This document shows positions 7,033-14,481 of a stretch of 29,639 nt of DNA, one piece after another (within the stretch, counting starts at the first letter, position 1; the number at the start of each line of letters is the position of its first letter). The DNA is taken from contig DAIUDK010000062.1 of NCBI GenBank assembly GCA_036845725.1, positions 1-29,639 on the forward strand, given 5' to 3'. The notes beneath the pieces are model-generated. The model was given only the letters and a program-made list of their open reading frames with translations, was not told the DNA's origin and did not search any database. Origin of the DNA: DSWT01 sp036845725 (GTDB lineage: Bacteria; Chloroflexota; Anaerolineae; B4-G1; SLSP01). A program made the translations under genes and the position numbers.

Positions 7033-9177
7033 ATGCCTAAAGATACACCGCGCATTTTGAGTGAGTTTGCTTACACCGCACCGGCGATCGAGCGGGGGTA
7101 CGCGGGACAGACGCTTTACGTCAACGTTGGGAATGGCGCGATTGCCGCCAAACCGGTGACGGAAGAGATGAGGGAGAAGTTCACGGGCGGGCGCGGGTTC
7201 GACCTGTGGCTGCTCTGGCACGGCGTGAACGACGACACACGCTGGGATTCGCCCGAAAATGAGATCGTTATCGCCTCCGGGCCATGCGGAGGAATTACGC
7301 AGTACCCCGGTTCCGGCAAATCCATCGCCGCATCGATCTCGCCGCTGACGAAAGTCGTCATCGATAGCAACGCGGGCGGGCACTTCGGTCCGTATCTCAA
7401 GTTCGCCGGATGGGACGCCATCGAAGTACAGGGCAAAGCCGGCGGCGAAGTGATCGTCTACGTGGACGGGCCGGCGGGCGCGGTACAGATCATCGCCGCG
7501 CCGGAAGACTGTCCAACCGACACACACGAGTTGGGGCCGTGGCTGCTGGAGCGCTTCGCACTGGACGACGAGGACAAGCCATTCGTCTCGTTCGTCACCG
7601 CCGGGCGCGGGGCCGAGCACTCACTCTTGGGCTGCCTCAACTTCAGCCTGTACGACCGCCGGCGCAAGGCACTACGCTACAAGCAGGCGGGACGCGGCGG
7701 GATCGGCACCGTACTGCGCGACAAGCGCATCAAGGCGCTGGTGGTGCGCACCGCCCCCTTCAAGGGCGACGAGAACGGCCCCGCCGACCTCGACCGGCTC
7801 ACAGAAGCCGGCGCACGAATGCGCAAGGAGATTGCCACCTACGACGCCTCCCAGAATCGGATGCGCAACCGGGGCACGTCGTACCTGGTACAGATTATGG
7901 ACGACTACGACCTGCTGCCAGTCCACAACTTCCGCTACGGCTCGCACCCAGAGACACCCAAGATCAACGGAGAAGTGTGGGAAGCACGCTACACGCAAGG
8001 CCTGCCCGACGGCTGCTGGTACGGCTGCACGATGGCCTGCGCGCACGCCGTGGACAACTTCAAATTGCGCACCGGGCCGTACAAGGGCCAGTGCGTTATC
8101 GTCGATGGGCCGGAGTACGAGACGATCGCGGGCGTGGGGAGCAACTGCGGCATCTTTGAACCGTGGGCCGTTCTCGAACTCAACTTCTACTGCGACGCTT
8201 ACGGCATCGACACGATCTCCTTCGGCACGGCGATGGGGTTCGTGATGGAGTGTTACGAGGCCGGCATCCTCGACCTGGAAAAGACAGGCGGCCTCGACCT
8301 CAGCCCCGGTAACGCGGAGGCCGCGCTTGAAGTGCTACACCAAATGGCGCGCGGCGAAGGCTTTGGCCTGATTTTCGGGCAAGGCACGCAGCGGATGAAA
8401 CGCATCTTCGCAGAACGCTTTGGCGCTGACCCGCAATTCGTCAACGACATCGGCATGGAAGCAAAGGGGCTGGAATATTCGGAGTACATCCCCAAAGAGT
8501 CGCTGGCGCAGCAAGGCGGCTACGGGCTGACAAACAAAGGCCCGCAACACGACGAGGCATGGCTGATCTTTATGGATCAAGTCAATAACCAGTTGCCGAC
8601 CTTCGAGGCTAAGGCCGAGGCGCTGCATTACTTCCCGATGTGGCGAACGTGGTTTGGGCTATGCGGCTTCTGCAAACTGCTGTGGAACGACGTCATCCCC
8701 CCGGAGAACGCCTATACCCCCGAACCCGCCAAGATTATGGGCCACGTCCAGAACTACGTGGACCTCTTCAGCGGCGTGACGGGCCGCGAGGTGACGCCGG
8801 ACGACTTTATCGCCATGTCCGAGCGCGTCTACAACTTCCAGCGCGTGTTCAACATTCGCCTGGGCAAGGGCCTGCGCGACCACGACGCGACGCCCTACCG
8901 CTCGATGGGGCCGGTGACGGAGGCCGAGTATCTCTCCCGCCAGGAGCGCTACGACACCCAGCTCCGCGAGTGGCTAAACCTCGAACCCAACACCATGACG
9001 CTGACCGAGAGAATGGCCGCCCATCGCGCCCACCGCGTTGAGCAATACGAACTGCTCACCGACGCCGTCTACGCCCGTCGCGGCTGGAGCAACAACGGCG
9101 TCCCCACCGTGGAAAAACTGCGCGCGTTGGGGATCGACTATCCCGACGTGGTTGCGGTCGTTGAGAAAAACTTGTAG
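7033..9177 (+). CDS. Aldehyde ferredoxin oxidoreductase (AOR) family tungsten/molybdenum enzyme
   Basis: A 714-residue protein, longer than the archetypal ~600-residue AOR. AOR N-terminal-domain features are present: GRGFDLWLLW near 54, ASGPCGGITQYPGSGK near 82-96, and a GYL-like core of bis-pterin-binding beta strands. The [4Fe-4S] ligands appear as Cys328, Cys332 and Cys336 (C-x3-C-x3-C), with Cys544 (in WFGLCGF) as the likely fourth. The first pterin-binding DxxGxD-like motif is seen at D388-D393; at the second, the Asp before GLC is replaced by Thr539. Family members oxidise aldehydes or reduce acids or aromatic thioesters with ferredoxin. A ThiS/MoaD-like protein follows. The start has GAGGAGGG just upstream. 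Confidence 0.88.
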   Translation: MPKDTPRILSEFAYTAPAIERGYAGQTLYVNVGNGAIAAKPVTEEMREKFTGGRGFDLWLLWHGVNDDTRWDSPENEIVIASGPCGGITQYPGSGKSIAASISPLTKVVIDSNAGGHFGPYLKFAGWDAIEVQGKAGGEVIVYVDGPAGAVQIIAAPEDCPTDTHELGPWLLERFALDDEDKPFVSFVTAGRGAEHSLLGCLNFSLYDRRRKALRYKQAGRGGIGTVLRDKRIKALVVRTAPFKGDENGPADLDRLTEAGARMRKEIATYDASQNRMRNRGTSYLVQIMDDYDLLPVHNFRYGSHPETPKINGEVWEARYTQGLPDGCWYGCTMACAHAVDNFKLRTGPYKGQCVIVDGPEYETIAGVGSNCGIFEPWAVLELNFYCDAYGIDTISFGTAMGFVMECYEAGILDLEKTGGLDLSPGNAEAALEVLHQMARGEGFGLIFGQGTQRMKRIFAERFGADPQFVNDIGMEAKGLEYSEYIPKESLAQQGGYGLTNKGPQHDEAWLIFMDQVNNQLPTFEAKAEALHYFPMWRTWFGLCGFCKLLWNDVIPPENAYTPEPAKIMGHVQNYVDLFSGVTGREVTPDDFIAMSERVYNFQRVFNIRLGKGLRDHDATPYRSMGPVTEAEYLSRQERYDTQLREWLNLEPNTMTLTERMAAHRAHRVEQYELLTDAVYARRGWSNNGVPTVEKLRALGIDYPDVVAVVEKNL

Positions 9178-9181
9178 CTCA

Positions 9182-9266
9182 CAGCCATCAGCTATCAGCC
9201 GTCAGCCAGAAAGCTGCTCGTAGCCGAAGGCCAACGCTGATAGCTGAAAGCTGGCCGCTGATGGCT
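9182..9266. repeat. 84-bp inverted heptamer element between AOR and MoaD-like genes
   Basis: The left side is four 7-bp units, CAGCCAT, CAGCTAT, CAGCCGT, CAGCCAG (9182-9209). The right side is their reverse type: GCTGATA, GCTGAAA, GCTGGCC, GCTGATG, GCT (9236-9266). The outer 10 bases AGCCATCAGC (9183-9192) and GCTGATGGCT (9257-9266) are perfect inverted repeats. The result is a foldable, MITE-like or REP-like unit with no coding capacity. Confidence 0.8.
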
Positions 9267-9270
9267 AAAA

Positions 9271-9471
9271 ATGATTACCGTCAACAAACGCCACACCCTC
9301 CCCTGGCACAAAGGGATGACCGTGCGTGACATATTGACGGCGATGCGCTACACCTTCCCGCACATCATCGTCGTCATCAACGGCGACGTAGTGCGTCACG
9401 ACACCTACGACGCGACGCCGGTGCCCGATAACGCGGACGTGCGCGTGATCCACATGATTGCGGGGGGATGA
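9271..9471 (+). CDS. ThiS/MoaD-like ubiquitin-fold sulfur carrier
   Basis: 66 residues with a beta-grasp pattern (MITVNKRHTLPW, TVRDILTAM, IIVVINGDVV, DADVRVIHMIAGG) and the obligate C-terminal Gly-Gly at the very end. That Gly-Gly is adenylated and thiocarboxylated in MoaD/ThiS proteins. It probably supplies sulfur for the tungsto- or molybdopterin of the AOR just upstream; this pairing is common for AOR genes. No clear ribosome site precedes the ATG: the sequence before it is the inverted heptamer element, which may have displaced the original one. Confidence 0.85.
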   Translation: MITVNKRHTLPWHKGMTVRDILTAMRYTFPHIIVVINGDVVRHDTYDATPVPDNADVRVIHMIAGG

Positions 9472-9515
9472 CGCACACCGACAACAAACTTCAACACGTA
9501 CCGAAATGCCCCCAA

Positions 9516-9543
9516 TTGCCCGCAACCGCAAAGGTGTTACACT
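9516..9543 (+). promoter_or_regulatory. Weak candidate promoter of the DUF456 gene
   Basis: TTGCCC (9516-9521), 16-base spacer, TACACT (9538-9543); the ATG follows 43 bases later at 9587. Confidence 0.35.
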
Positions 9544-9586
9544 CGTAAACAGATTTAAACTTTCAACGCTGCGCGGAGGGAAACAT

Positions 9587-10078
9587 ATGGTAAGCTGGTT
9601 AGGCATTGCGGTAAAGGTAGTGATGCTCTTCGGGATGTTAATTGGGCTGGCAGGGATGATCGTCCCGATCTTCCCCGGTGTGACGGTGATCTGGGCGCTG
9701 GCGCTGCTCCACGGGATCATCTTCGGCTTCGGCGGGGGCGGCGGATGGCTGTTCGCCGTGATCACTGTGCTGGCCGTCGTCGGTTGGGTGATAGATAACA
9801 TCCTGATGGGCGGGAAGGCCCGGCAGGGCGGCGCCCGGTGGTCGTCCATCGCCATCGCCTTCGTCGCGGGATTCGTGGGGAGCATCTTCCTCACGCCGCT
9901 CGGGGGGATTGCAGCCGCGCTCTTCGGCCTCTATCTGGCGGAATACTCGTACCGGCAGGATCGCGCCGAAGCCCTGGAGGTCACCAAGGCCATGGCGATC
10001 GGTTGGGGATGGTCATTCGTCGCCCGCTTCTCCATCGGGCTGGTGATGATCGGCCTGTGGGCGATTTGGGCGTGGTAG
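9587..10078 (+). CDS. DUF456 family membrane protein
   Basis: 163 residues from the ATG at 9587, chosen because GGAGGG (9575-9580) lies at the right distance; a longer reading frame to 9458 has no ribosome site. Almost the whole chain is membrane-spanning, with about five segments and glycine-rich loops. The IVPIFPGVTVIWALALLHG stretch and the later GGIAAALFGLYLAEY helix match DUF456 (PF04306). Its function is unknown; there is no link to the metabolic neighbours apart from orientation. Confidence 0.8.
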   Translation: MVSWLGIAVKVVMLFGMLIGLAGMIVPIFPGVTVIWALALLHGIIFGFGGGGGWLFAVITVLAVVGWVIDNILMGGKARQGGARWSSIAIAFVAGFVGSIFLTPLGGIAAALFGLYLAEYSYRQDRAEALEVTKAMAIGWGWSFVARFSIGLVMIGLWAIWAW

Positions 10079-10083
10079 GATAA

Positions 10084-10136
10084 CCAAACCTGGCAGGTTG
10101 TGCGAACGTCGTTCAACCACGACCTGTCAGGTTTGG
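10084..10136. terminator. Palindrome/terminator between convergent genes
   Basis: Arms CCAAACCTGGCAGGT (10084-10098) and ACCTGTCAGGTTTGG (10122-10136) pair at 14 of 15 positions. A TTTTT run follows shortly after on the plus strand (10147-10151). The right arm covers the last codons of the minus-strand gene. It could double as a dispersed palindromic repeat. Confidence 0.6.
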
Positions 10137-10348
10137 TCAGGTTTGGCTTTTTCGGCAAGTTTAGCGATTAAATCGCCAGCGCGCTTTGCAGTTTTCTCAT
10201 TCGAGAGCGCTGCGTCAATCTGTTCAGCCTTGTCCGGGCGCTGCGCCTTGACGTAATCCACCGCTGTCTCGAGTACCGCGGCAGCGTCCTCCTCCGATAA
10301 CCCGGCAGCCTCTGCTAGACGTTTGATCAATATAGTCAAATTGCCCAT
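10127..10348 (-). CDS. Small helical protein of unknown function
   Basis: 73 residues from the ATG at 10348, preceded by GAGGCG on the minus strand. The frame extends to a TTG at 10381, but that lies right at a TATAAT box (10383-10388), so it is probably not translated. The sequence is a charged, alanine-rich helix-turn-helix-turn arrangement (LSEEDAAAVLETAVDYVKA, then KRAGDLIAKLAEK) with no cysteine or catalytic signature. I do not recognise the family. The last codons run into a palindrome shared with the convergent DUF456 gene. Confidence 0.6.
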   Translation of the reverse strand: MGNLTILIKRLAEAAGLSEEDAAAVLETAVDYVKAQRPDKAEQIDAALSNEKTAKRAGDLIAKLAEKAKPDQT

Positions 10349-10382
10349 CGACGCCTCAGTCTGGATCGTTAGGTATGACAAT

Positions 10383-10388
10383 ATTATA
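10383..10388 (-). promoter_or_regulatory. -10 box of the small helical protein gene
   Basis: Perfect TATAAT on the minus strand, 35 bases before the ATG at 10348. The -35 region is poor. A second perfect TATAAT on the plus strand (10422-10427) lies too near the 10452 ATG to be placed confidently. Confidence 0.4.
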
Positions 10389-10451
10389 CATCAAAACCAA
10401 AGAAACTCTGCTTAAATGCGGTATAATGGCGCGTGGAGGTCAACGGAAACC

Positions 10452-11654
10452 ATGTCGTCATCACCACATACGCATCGCGTGATCCATTACGTGCTCGAAG
10501 GCGCAGCAGTGCTGCTGCTCGTAACACTTGCAGCGCTCATCCTCATCCTGCACATCACCCGACCGGAAATTCCCTACAACAAGCAGGTTTCTGGACTGGA
10601 ATCGACGATACAGGCGCGAGTGCTGAGCGTCGCCAATGAGGAAACTACCGTCGATGAAAACGGTCTGATTATGGTCTTCCAGGAACTCGAACTGGAGATT
10701 CGCTCGAAAGGTGAGTATCAGGGCCAAACCATCACCGTCAGCTACAATGGCATGGGGCCGACGTTAGAATCGGTACGCTTCCGCAAAGGGCAGCAGGCCT
10801 TGGTGATGATTTCCAAACGCCCCGACGGACAGGTGTTCTTCCAGGTGGCCGATCACGTGCGGCTCGGCCCTATCGCCGTCATCGTTGGACTGTTTGTCGC
10901 GCTCACCCTGGGCATTGGACGCTGGAAAGGCGTGCGCGCGCTGCTGGGCCTCGTGCTGAGCGCGCTGCTGATCGGCGGATTCATCATGCCGCAGATCCTC
11001 GCTCACCGCGACCCTACGCTGGTGAGCCTCATCGGAACCGCCACGCTGCTGGCGGTAACACTCTACCTGATCCAGGGGTGGAATCCCACCGGGCACGCCG
11101 CGCTGCTGGGGATGCTCGCCGCGCTTGGCGTGACCGGCGCGCTGGCTGTGGGATGGACCAAATTGTCCTACCTCACCGGATTCGGCTCCGAAGAGACGAT
11201 GTTCCTACAAGCCATGGGTGTGGGCATCGAGATGCGCGGATTGCTGTTAGCGGGGATGATCATCGGCGCGGCAAGCGTGCTGGATGACGTGGTGTTGGCG
11301 CAAGCCGTGACGGTGTTCGAACTGGCTGCCGCCAACGCCGACCTCTCACGCGGCGAGTTGTACCGCCGCAGCATGAAGATCGGCGTCACGCACCTGGCCT
11401 CGATGATCAACACGCTGGTGCTGGCTTACGCCAGCGCCGCGCTGCCCCTGCTGCTGCTCTTCTACCTCTACCCGGAACCGTGGTATCTCACCATCAACCG
11501 CGAGCTGATCGCCGAAGAAATCGTGCGCGCGCTGGTGGGCAGCGTCGGGCTGATGATGGCCGTGCCGCTGACGAGCGCGATTACGGCGTGGGCGACTACG
11601 GCAGCCCTTGTGAAGATGGACGAATCAGGTTCGCCTGAACCTTCGCAAGGCTAA
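10452..11654 (+). CDS. YibE/F family membrane protein
   Basis: 400 residues from the ATG at 10452, preceded by TGGAGG (10434-10439). An N-terminal membrane anchor (about 13-34) is followed by an outside beta domain (about 45-135, with EELELEIRS-like strands), then about seven further membrane helices. Loops GMGVGIEMRG and IIGAASVLDDVVLAQA are characteristic of YibE/F (PF07907). The family is proposed to be transporters or permeases; substrate unknown. It converges on the threonine aldolase with only 4 bases between stop codons and no terminator that I can see. Confidence 0.88.
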   Translation: MSSSPHTHRVIHYVLEGAAVLLLVTLAALILILHITRPEIPYNKQVSGLESTIQARVLSVANEETTVDENGLIMVFQELELEIRSKGEYQGQTITVSYNGMGPTLESVRFRKGQQALVMISKRPDGQVFFQVADHVRLGPIAVIVGLFVALTLGIGRWKGVRALLGLVLSALLIGGFIMPQILAHRDPTLVSLIGTATLLAVTLYLIQGWNPTGHAALLGMLAALGVTGALAVGWTKLSYLTGFGSEETMFLQAMGVGIEMRGLLLAGMIIGAASVLDDVVLAQAVTVFELAAANADLSRGELYRRSMKIGVTHLASMINTLVLAYASAALPLLLLFYLYPEPWYLTINRELIAEEIVRALVGSVGLMMAVPLTSAITAWATTAALVKMDESGSPEPSQG

Positions 11655-11658
11655 AGTC

Positions 11659-12690
11659 CTAGGACAAAACCTCCCGCAGTGCCGCAAGCGTCCGCTCGAT
11701 GCCCTCATCGTCGATCCAGTAATGCGTCACGGCGCGGAAAGTACGCGCGGAACGCGGGTTAATCAGGATGCCATACTCGCGCAGTCGCGCTGCCACGTCT
11801 GCCGCCGTCAACGTCACCTGTGGAGCGAGGCTGAAGTAGAGGATGTTGGTGAAAATCGGTTCGACCATCACAGCCGGCATCTCTGCCAGGCCTTCGGCGA
11901 GCCGTTTGGCCCGCGCGTGATCCTCGACCAACCGCTCCGTCATCTGCTCCAACGCGACGACGCCCGCCGCCGCGAGCACGCCGGCCTGGCGCGTCCCACC
12001 GCCGAGCACCTTGCGCGCCCGCCGCGCCTCGCGGATAAATTCGGCACTACCGCACAACACCGATCCCACCGGCGCGCATAGTCCCTTCGAGAGGCAGAAC
12101 GTCACCGAATCGGCGTCTTTCACCAACTCGCGCACATCCACGCCCAACGCCACTGCCGCATTAAAGATGCGTGCGCCATCAACGTGGATTTTCAGGGCGT
12201 GCTCGCGCGCCACATCGGCGATCCGCGCCATGTACCAGGGCGTCAGCGGGATACCGTTGCAGGTGTTGCTCGTGTTCTCCAGGCAGATCAGGCGCGTGCG
12301 CGGGAAGTGGTCGTCGTCACCACGGATCGCGTCGCGCACGTCGCTCAGGCACAGCGTCCCCTCCATTTGATTAGGTACGGTGTGCGGCATAATGCCGCCA
12401 AGCGCGGCCATACCGCCCTGCTCGTACAAGAATGTGTGGCTCTTGTCGCCAATGATGGCCTCGTCCCCGCGTTGGCAATGGGTCAGTAGTGCCGTCAAGT
12501 TGCCCATCGTCCCACTGACGACGAAAAGCGCGGCTTCCTTGTCCATACGCTCAGCCGCCATTGCTTCCAGCTTGTTGACGGTGGGGTCTTCTCCGTAAAC
12601 GTCATCGCCCACGTCGGCGTTCGCCATCGCCGCCCACATCGCGGGCGTGGGCTTCGTCACGGTATCACTGCGCAAATCGACAATATTCAT
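11659..12690 (-). CDS. ltaE: Low-specificity L-threonine aldolase
   Basis: 343 residues, full length for this PLP fold-type I enzyme, which splits threonine or allo-threonine into glycine and acetaldehyde. The start MNIVDLRSDTVTKPT is the family hallmark. His85 (stacking on PLP), the DGAR motif at 171-174 (Asp171 to the pyridine N) and Lys202 in FCLSKGLCAPVGS (Schiff base) are all present. The frame stays open to 12921, but the extension runs into hairpins and the tRNA, so 12690 with GGGGAG on the minus strand is the start. TATAAT on the minus strand at 12722-12727 gives a short leader. Confidence 0.93.
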   Translation of the reverse strand: MNIVDLRSDTVTKPTPAMWAAMANADVGDDVYGEDPTVNKLEAMAAERMDKEAALFVVSGTMGNLTALLTHCQRGDEAIIGDKSHTFLYEQGGMAALGGIMPHTVPNQMEGTLCLSDVRDAIRGDDDHFPRTRLICLENTSNTCNGIPLTPWYMARIADVAREHALKIHVDGARIFNAAVALGVDVRELVKDADSVTFCLSKGLCAPVGSVLCGSAEFIREARRARKVLGGGTRQAGVLAAAGVVALEQMTERLVEDHARAKRLAEGLAEMPAVMVEPIFTNILYFSLAPQVTLTAADVAARLREYGILINPRSARTFRAVTHYWIDDEGIERTLAALREVLS

Positions 12691-12721
12691 TGTACTCCCC
12701 TCTGTTCCTTGAGATGGATGT

Positions 12722-12727
12722 ATTATA
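12722..12727 (-). promoter_or_regulatory. -10 box of the threonine aldolase gene
   Basis: Perfect TATAAT on the minus strand, 31 bases before the ATG at 12690. No good -35 box at 16-18 bases (best TTTCTT). Confidence 0.4.
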
Positions 12728-12753
12728 AACCCAGTAAAAGAGGAAGAAAGTGA

Positions 12754-12789
12754 GGGTTTGGGGGCGGGTGCAAGACCGCCCCTAAACCC
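12754..12789. repeat. G-rich inverted repeat
   Basis: GGGTTTGGGGGCGG (12754-12767) pairs with CCGCCCCTAAACCC (12776-12789) at 13 of 14 positions. First of a hairpin cluster filling the gap between the threonine aldolase and the tRNA. Confidence 0.65.
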
Positions 12790-12814
12790 CCACCCCGGAT
12801 TTGTAGAGGAAAGA

Positions 12815-12853
12815 GGGCGTTTTTGCGGGCAGGCGCTGCCCGCAAAAACGCCC
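12815..12853. repeat. Perfect 18-bp-arm palindrome
   Basis: GGGCGTTTTTGCGGGCAG (12815-12832) and its exact reverse complement (12836-12853) around GCG. It has no T run, so it is not a simple terminator. It resembles a dispersed extragenic palindrome. Confidence 0.8.
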
Positions 12854-12866
12854 TGTCTATCAAACC

Positions 12867-12893
12867 AAAAGCCCCCGGTTTCCGGGGGCTTTT
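12867..12893 (-). terminator. Terminator of the tRNA-Leu transcript
   Basis: Arms AAAAGCCCCCGG (12867-12878) and CCGGGGGCTTTT (12882-12893) with a 3-base loop, directly after the CCA of the minus-strand tRNA; the minus strand ends with TTTT. Confidence 0.85.
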
Positions 12894-12980
12894 TGGTGCC
12901 GAAGGTGGGAGTTGAACCCACACGACCATACGGTCACTACGCCCTGAACGTAGCGCGTCTGCCTATTCCGCCACTTCGGC
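12894..12980 (-). tRNA. tRNA-Leu (anticodon CAG)
   Basis: An 87-base gene on the minus strand with encoded CCA. The acceptor stem GCCGAAG pairs with CTTCGGC. The anticodon arm CTACG-TTCAGGG-CGTAG places CAG at positions 34-36. The long variable arm (GACC/GGTC hairpin) marks a class II tRNA, as expected for Leu. The T arm is GTGGG-TTCAACT-CCCAC, with A as discriminator. Confidence 0.96.
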
Positions 12981-13024
12981 ATGTTCGTGCGATGTAATGT
13001 GCTTTGTTGGCCCGAACGATGAAA

Positions 13025-13052
13025 ATTCTACCGTAAAGACCGATTTTGTCAA
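13025..13052 (-). promoter_or_regulatory. Promoter of tRNA-Leu
   Basis: On the minus strand, a consensus TTGACA (13047-13052) and TAGAAT (13025-13030) are separated by 16 bases. Initiation near 13018 gives a 5' leader of about 38 bases to trim. The -35 box overlaps that of the opposite promoter. Confidence 0.75.
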
Positions 13053-13072
13053 GCTGGCAAGCCGCGTATAAT
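13046..13072 (+). promoter_or_regulatory. Divergent promoter of the zinc-ribbon gene
   Basis: TTGTCA (13046-13051) and a perfect TATAAT (13067-13072), with a short 15-base spacer. Its -35 box lies on the -35 box of the tRNA-Leu promoter, so the two cannot be occupied together. Confidence 0.5.
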
Positions 13073-13083
13073 AGAGGTAAGCC

Positions 13084-13103
13084 TTCAGCTATCAGCTTTA
13101 GCG
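13084..13103. repeat. Heptamer remnant related to the 9182-9266 element
   Basis: The string TTCAGCTATCAGC (13084-13096) shares 12 bases, TCAGCTATCAGC, with the left side of the 84-bp element near 9188. It reads as 7-bp units TTCAGCT, ATCAGCT, TTAGCGC. It lies in the leader of the zinc-ribbon gene. Confidence 0.55.
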
Positions 13104-13137
13104 CGAAGAGTCGCGCGCGATCAGCCAGAGAGAAACC

Positions 13138-14373
13138 ATGGTCAAAAAACGTATTGTTTCACAAACCAGCTACGTTGACCCGAACAAAGTCGGGCAGACA
13201 CAGGCCGCGGGGACGCGCGAAGTGTACCAGGGCACGCTCGAAGCGCAGTGGACGTGCAGTTCGTGCGGGCGGACGGGCATTCCAGGACGGCTGAAACGCT
13301 GTCCGAGCTGCAACAATCCGAAAGACGCCGGCGAGGCGTACGAAGCGCCGACCGGCAAAGCGGCGTATCTCACCCCGGACGAACTCAAGGCGATGGGCGT
13401 CGATCCCACGCAGCACCTTTCGGATGAGGAGTGCGGCTACTGCGGCGCGAAGCTCCAACCGGGGACGCAAAAGTGCCCGAACTGCGGCGCGGCACTCGGC
13501 GACGTGGGTTACACCACGCACATCTGCCCTTCATGCGGGCGGGAATCCAACGCGGAGAAGTGCCCGGCCTGCGGCGCGATGACCGAAGAGAAACTCATTG
13601 CCCACCGGGAAGCAGAACCACCGGTCAAGCAGCCGCCAGCATGGCTGCGCTGGCTCCCGTCCTTCCTGCAAAAGCCGCAAATCCTTATCGCGCTGCTGAT
13701 CATCCTGGGACTGGCGTGTTTCTGCGTAATCTCCGGGATTATCGCCGGTATCCCTAGGATGGAAATCGCCACCGTGACCGACATTGCCTGGGAACGCAGC
13801 ATCGCCCTTCAAGAATATCGGTACATCGAACGTGAAGGCTGGTCCCTGCCTGCCGAAGCCGACCTGATCAACCAGGAAACGCGCGTCTACGGCTACGACC
13901 AGGTCCGGGTTGGCACCGAGGAGGAATGTGGCTACGAGGAAAGTTGCACTACAGAATCAGTCTACGATCACACCGAAAGCACATGCTACGACGACGGTAC
14001 GTGCGACGAGTACGACGTCTACCGTGACGAGAGAACCTGCACGAACGAGTACGTGTGTGAAGAGGTTCCCACTTACGAATCTGTGCCCATTTACCAGACA
14101 TGGTACGTCTACAACACATGGGAATGGGTCGATATCGAACCGGCCGTGGCGCGTGGATCGGATACCAACATCTATTGGCCGGAGATGCCCACGCGTGACA
14201 ATCAAGTTGAAAGCAGACGCACCGAAACCTGCACCGTCACCTTCACCAACGCCAAGGGCGATAGGTTTACGTACAAGCCGTCCTGCGATGAACTCTATCA
14301 ATACCCGCGCGGCTCGCGCTGGAACATCAAACGGAATGTGGACGAAATCCTGGAGGTTCAACCGGAAGGCTAA
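13138..14373 (+). CDS. Zinc-ribbon membrane protein with Cys/Asp/Tyr-rich outer domain
   Basis: 411 residues. Six CxxC pairs at about 40-145 (CSSC, CPSC, CGYC, CPNC, CPSC, CPAC) make three predicted zinc ribbons on the cytosolic side. A single membrane helix follows at about 182-204. The outer part (205-411) is unusual: eight cysteines spread through acidic, tyrosine-rich sequence (for example CYDDGTCDEYDVYRDE), likely disulfide-bonded. The combination suggests a membrane protein sensing or organising something across the membrane, but I cannot name the family. The start at 13138 has only a weak AGAGAGA ribosome site. It has its own divergent promoter. Confidence 0.75.
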   Translation: MVKKRIVSQTSYVDPNKVGQTQAAGTREVYQGTLEAQWTCSSCGRTGIPGRLKRCPSCNNPKDAGEAYEAPTGKAAYLTPDELKAMGVDPTQHLSDEECGYCGAKLQPGTQKCPNCGAALGDVGYTTHICPSCGRESNAEKCPACGAMTEEKLIAHREAEPPVKQPPAWLRWLPSFLQKPQILIALLIILGLACFCVISGIIAGIPRMEIATVTDIAWERSIALQEYRYIEREGWSLPAEADLINQETRVYGYDQVRVGTEEECGYEESCTTESVYDHTESTCYDDGTCDEYDVYRDERTCTNEYVCEEVPTYESVPIYQTWYVYNTWEWVDIEPAVARGSDTNIYWPEMPTRDNQVESRRTETCTVTFTNAKGDRFTYKPSCDELYQYPRGSRWNIKRNVDEILEVQPEG

Positions 14374-14391
14374 TACACAACCCCGATGCGT

Positions 14392-14437
14392 GCGCCGGAT
14401 CACAATCCGGCGCTGTAGGGACGGCGGATTGTGATTC
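14392..14437. repeat. Nested inverted repeats in the intergenic gap
   Basis: The hairpin GCGCCGGAT / ATCCGGCGC (14392-14400, 14405-14413) overlaps a second inverted pair: ATCACAATCCG (14399-14409) and CGGATTGTGAT about 15 bases later. There is no T run. It resembles the other extragenic palindromes here; it could attenuate read-through after the zinc-ribbon gene. Confidence 0.55.
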
Positions 14438-14481
14438 GCCTTAAGTGTTGAAGTGGAACTGTTTTTGAGGAGGTGCCCGCC

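Noticed and set aside
12691..12921. Upstream extension of the threonine aldolase frame
   Set aside because: Would read through hairpins and tRNA; the family start at 12690 has a ribosome site and promoter.
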